Of a stretch of 64,000 nucleotides of DNA, positions 61,275 to 64,000 are shown piece after piece. The notes below the pieces were generated by a model. The model searched no databases. It was not told the origin of the DNA and was given only the letters and a program-made list of their open reading frames with translations. Made by a program: the position numbers and the translations under genes. This DNA is from Planctomycetota bacterium (lineage in GTDB: Bacteria; Planctomycetota; Planctomycetia; Pirellulales; Pirellulaceae), in assembly GCA_026692865.1 (NCBI GenBank), contig JAPLNI010000058.1, positions 124,001-188,000 on the forward strand. The letters run 5' to 3'. The first letter of the stretch is position 1. Each line of letters opens with the position of its first letter.

Positions 61275-61970
61275 ATGCCCATTACATATCGCTATCCGAG
61301 ACCAGCTCTCAATGTCAATTGTGTGGTGCTGGGATGGGATGGAAAGCAAAGCATCAAAATCTTGTTGGTGCAACGCAGACAATCTCCTTTTCGTAACTCT
61401 TGGGCACTTCTCGGGGCATCGGTGTCGGTAAATGACACCAGCGAACAGACTGCTCGCAAAGCGCTCCAGGAACAAACTGGGTTTGAAGAAATTTATCTCG
61501 AGCAACTCCATACATTTGATGCTATTGATCGAGATCCGCGAGAGCGAGTTATCTCGGTAGCATACTTTGCACTCGTGCCATCGATTCATAGCGTTGATCA
61601 ACAGGAACAAGAAGCCAGGCGACGCGAATGGTTTCCGATTGATAATCTTCCCCGGTTGGCGTTCGATCATGGAGCGATCATTGAATTCGCTCGAGCCCAA
61701 TTAGCTCAGCGAGCCTTATTTCAGCCAATCGCATTTGAGTTGCTCCCGTACCGGTTTTCGCTGACGCAGATTCAACAGCTATACGAATCGATTCTTGGCC
61801 GAACGTTAGATAAACGTAATTTTCGTAAGAAATTGCTTACTGAAGAAATACTTATGGAAACAAATCACGTAGAAGAAGGAACCCAACATCGACCAGCCAA
61901 ACTCTATCGCTTCAACCGCCGAAAGTATCTTGCAAAGACAAAAGTCGGAATCGGTTTTGATCTGTCGTAA
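61275..61970 (+). CDS. NrtR-like regulator (degenerate Nudix plus winged helix)
   Basis: A 231-residue protein: Nudix fold at about 1-145 and a winged helix at about 155-220 with LLPYRFSLTQIQQLYESILG, LDKRNFRKKLL and HRPAKLYRF, the signature of NrtR, which represses NAD-metabolism genes and senses ADP-ribose. The Nudix box reads GASVSVNDTSEQTARKALQEQTGF, split here as GASVSVNDTSEQ and TARKALQEQTGF: R-E-x-x-E-E has become K-A-L-Q-E-Q, so hydrolase activity should be lost, as in true NrtR. No NAD genes are adjacent. It converges with mutL. Confidence 0.88.
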   Translation: MPITYRYPRPALNVNCVVLGWDGKQSIKILLVQRRQSPFRNSWALLGASVSVNDTSEQTARKALQEQTGFEEIYLEQLHTFDAIDRDPRERVISVAYFALVPSIHSVDQQEQEARRREWFPIDNLPRLAFDHGAIIEFARAQLAQRALFQPIAFELLPYRFSLTQIQQLYESILGRTLDKRNFRKKLLTEEILMETNHVEEGTQHRPAKLYRFNRRKYLAKTKVGIGFDLS

Positions 61971-62011
61971 TAAAGCTAAGATGACTTCATCCCGCGATCT
62001 TCTTTTGTAGA

Positions 62012-64000
62012 TCATTTGCGTTTAAACATTTTGTCTAATTGATCACGGCTAAAGAAAATCGCAGTGGGACGACCATGCGGGCAGTGATGAGTATCTTGAT
62101 AAATATATCGCTGCTCTAACAGCGATGAAATTTCTTGAGGAGTCAATTTATCGCCTGCCTTGATCGCAGCCTTACAAGACATCATGTTCATCATGTCGTC
62201 CAGCAAGTCTCTTGGGTCTGGAGTTTTGCCAGCGACGAGCAGCGGTTCGATGACGACTCGCAACATTTCGCCCGGTGAAATGTTGGAGAGTACTGCAGGA
62301 TACGCGGTCATTAAAATCGTGTCGCCGCCAAAGGGTTCGATTTCTATTCCCATTTGCGAAAGAATTTCGCGATGTTCTAGCGCAGTTGCAGCCTCCGATG
62401 CAGTGAGCGTGATCGGTTCCGGAATCAACAGTCGTTGACTCTCCATGGATTTCGATAAAATTCGATCGCGAATCTGCTCGTATAACACTCGTTCATGCAG
62501 CGCGTGTTGGTCGATAACCACCATTCCTGAATCGTCTTGCGTGACCAGATATCGATTGTGAATTTGAAAACCCTGGTGGCTGGAAGATGGCTGCGAGCTT
62601 TCCTGGCTCGCGAGTTCGCTACCGATCGATTGTGTTTCGGGTGTTGGTGGTTGTATGTCGCTTGAATCCCACGGTGAGGTTTGTGGGGTATCGATGCGTT
62701 GATGGATGTCGAGTGCGTGCTTGGATTGAAGCGAGGACGACTGGCCATCAAAGGGTCTAAACGAAGGCAATTGACCTGTGTAGCCACTTAGCGGCAAGCT
62801 TTGATTCGCCACGGTTGCAGGAATCGGCGAGCCAAACGCATTGGCAAAGTTACTGAAGCTTGCTGACGAAAATCCCGAACCGCTGTTACTTGGTGGTCCC
62901 AAGTTCGAAGCAGCGAAACCACCGTGGCTTCGAGAACTGCCGGCACTTACGCCTGCAAACGAGTGCTCTTCTCGAGAAGAATCTTGACTATCGTGCGAAC
63001 GAACGCGAGCAGTAAGGTCTGAGCTCAAGAATTTTTGTCTGAGCGCTTGAAGTAATCGGCGATAGATTTCACCACCATCGAGGAATCGAACTTCGCTTTT
63101 CGTTGGATGAACATTCACGTCGACTTGGTTTGATGGGATGTCCAAGTGCAAGTAACAGATTGGAAAACGCCCGACCATCAGCAATCCACGATACGCTTCA
63201 CCGAGTGCATGCTGCAAGGCGCGGTCGCGAATGTAACGTCCATTGAGAAACAAAAACTGCATGCGGTTGTTGCTTCGTGAGACCGAGGGATCGACCACGT
63301 ATCCATGAAGCCGAATTCCGGCATCGCTGGAGTCAATTGGAATCATCGCTTCAGAGATTTCGCTCCCAAAGAACGCGTGAACTCGTTCAGCCATGCGATG
63401 TGTTGCAGGCAAGTCATGCAAGGTGCGATCGTTGCTGATCAAAACCATGTGAACCTGTGGATAGGCAAGTGCGATTCGTGTGAAGGCCTCGATAGTGTGC
63501 CCCATTTCGGTCTGAGGCGACTTGAGAAATTTCCTTCGAACGGGCGTGTTGAAAAAGAGGTGTCGCACTTCGATAGTCGTACCAACGGGTGAGGCGCATG
63601 CGTATGGTCCCTCTTGCTCGCCGCCGCGAATAATAAGTTCGGCTCCGCTTTCTGAATCTTTGGTTCGGGATCGAATGGTGAGGTGTGAGATCTCAGCGAC
63701 CGAAGCAAGTGCCTCACCGCGAAAACCGAGCGTCCGAATATCAAAGAGATCATCAGCCACAACGAGCTTGCTTGTGGCGTGCGGTGCGACTGCGAGAATC
63801 AGCTCGTCATCATGAATTCCGCAGCCATCATCGGCGATACGAATAAGATCGATTCCACCGCCTTCGACCGTCAATTCGATTCGTGTTGCTCCTGCGTCGA
63901 TGCTGTTCTCAAGCATCTCTTTCACGACGCTCGCCGGCCGCTCGATAACTTCGCCGGCGGCAATTTTGTTGATGAGGCTCGTTGAAAGCACTTGAATGTT
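62012..64000 (-). CDS. mutL: DNA mismatch repair protein MutL, start outside the window
   Basis: The frame runs off the right edge: before the GTG at 63991 the codons NIQ continue, so the true start is just outside and the in-window GTG is internal (product NIQVLSTSLINKIAAGEV). The GHKL ATPase is complete: VVKEMLENSIDAGA, ADDGCGI, TLGFRGEALASVAEIS. A Ser/Gln-rich linker of about 150 residues joins the C-terminal domain, which keeps the endonuclease motif DQHALHERVLYE plus SCKAAIKAG and CPHGRPT, so this is a nicking MutL of the type without MutH. It is the partner of MutS in mismatch repair. Confidence 0.96.
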   Translation of the reverse strand, partial: NIQVLSTSLINKIAAGEVIERPASVVKEMLENSIDAGATRIELTVEGGGIDLIRIADDGCGIHDDELILAVAPHATSKLVVADDLFDIRTLGFRGEALASVAEISHLTIRSRTKDSESGAELIIRGGEQEGPYACASPVGTTIEVRHLFFNTPVRRKFLKSPQTEMGHTIEAFTRIALAYPQVHMVLISNDRTLHDLPATHRMAERVHAFFGSEISEAMIPIDSSDAGIRLHGYVVDPSVSRSNNRMQFLFLNGRYIRDRALQHALGEAYRGLLMVGRFPICYLHLDIPSNQVDVNVHPTKSEVRFLDGGEIYRRLLQALRQKFLSSDLTARVRSHDSQDSSREEHSFAGVSAGSSRSHGGFAASNLGPPSNSGSGFSSASFSNFANAFGSPIPATVANQSLPLSGYTGQLPSFRPFDGQSSSLQSKHALDIHQRIDTPQTSPWDSSDIQPPTPETQSIGSELASQESSQPSSSHQGFQIHNRYLVTQDDSGMVVIDQHALHERVLYEQIRDRILSKSMESQRLLIPEPITLTASEAATALEHREILSQMGIEIEPFGGDTILMTAYPAVLSNISPGEMLRVVIEPLLVAGKTPDPRDLLDDMMNMMSCKAAIKAGDKLTPQEISSLLEQRYIYQDTHHCPHGRPTAIFFSRDQLDKMFKRK

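Overview
The window looks like chromosome from a planctomycete, most likely of the Pirellulaceae/Pirellulales. The signs are a DUF1559 prepilin-like protein, an Hsp70 with a long private C-terminal half, an RDD-tailed Ser/Thr kinase, a sigma/anti-sigma/PDZ trio, exported Gfo/Idh and FG-GAP proteins, a very large RseP, weak Shine-Dalgarno signals at most genes and moderate GC. This placement is inferred from gene content; there is no rRNA or tRNA in the window to test it.

Layout. 1-5.0 kb: the 3' end of a carbohydrate-binding-like gene, fusA with a perfect terminator, a frameshifted BNR-type pseudogene, a DUF1559 pseudopilin with a clear sigma-70 promoter, and a pair of intergenic repeats. 5.1-8.7 kb: PQQ/BamB-like propeller, Ser/Thr kinase, small protein. 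8.7-11.4 kb (minus): ECF-type sigma factor, membrane anti-sigma factor, PDZ protein. 11.7-14.0 kb (minus): exported oxidoreductase and FG-GAP protein. 14.2-19.1 kb: esterase, then rseP, dxr and a 59-residue membrane protein (minus). 19.3-25.2 kb: a degenerate NtrC-type regulator, a GT25 glycosyltransferase, a REP-like inverted repeat, tandem UspA, DUF4404 and an exported propeller. 25.4-32.0 kb: leuS, polyprenol-phosphate glycosyltransferase, Hsp70. 32.5-35.5 kb: RNase H-like protein and glgB.

The accessory-looking part starts at about 36 kb. First comes a 435-bp non-autonomous IS21-like element flanked by a 7-bp direct repeat. Next is a signalling island: a soluble receptor with a methyl-accepting tip at its N-terminus and a sensor at its C-terminus, divergent from a hybrid CheA-REC and a CheW. 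Then a tightly packed six-gene envelope operon (42.0-53.5 kb): VWA/glutamine-amidotransferase-like membrane protein, large membrane protein, two related exported helical proteins, a cyclase-fold protein, and a giant protein ending in a TlpA thioredoxin domain. Then a phosphorelay cluster (53.5-56.3 kb): an NtrC-type regulator with an altered Walker B, a lone Hpt protein, and a receiver gene broken by a one-base homopolymer shift. Finally a GH13 glucan enzyme is followed by a five-gene operon of small CsbD/DUF883/holin-like membrane proteins with strong ribosome sites, an NrtR-like regulator and mutL (start cut by the window edge).

The most unusual items are the inverted-architecture chemoreceptor module, the Walker B change in the response regulator beside a frameshifted receiver, the miniature IS21 element whose end repeats are read in frame, the small-membrane-protein operon, and two unannotatable-by-size proteins of 59 and 38 residues. 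No CRISPR array, tRNA, rRNA or complete insertion sequence was seen.
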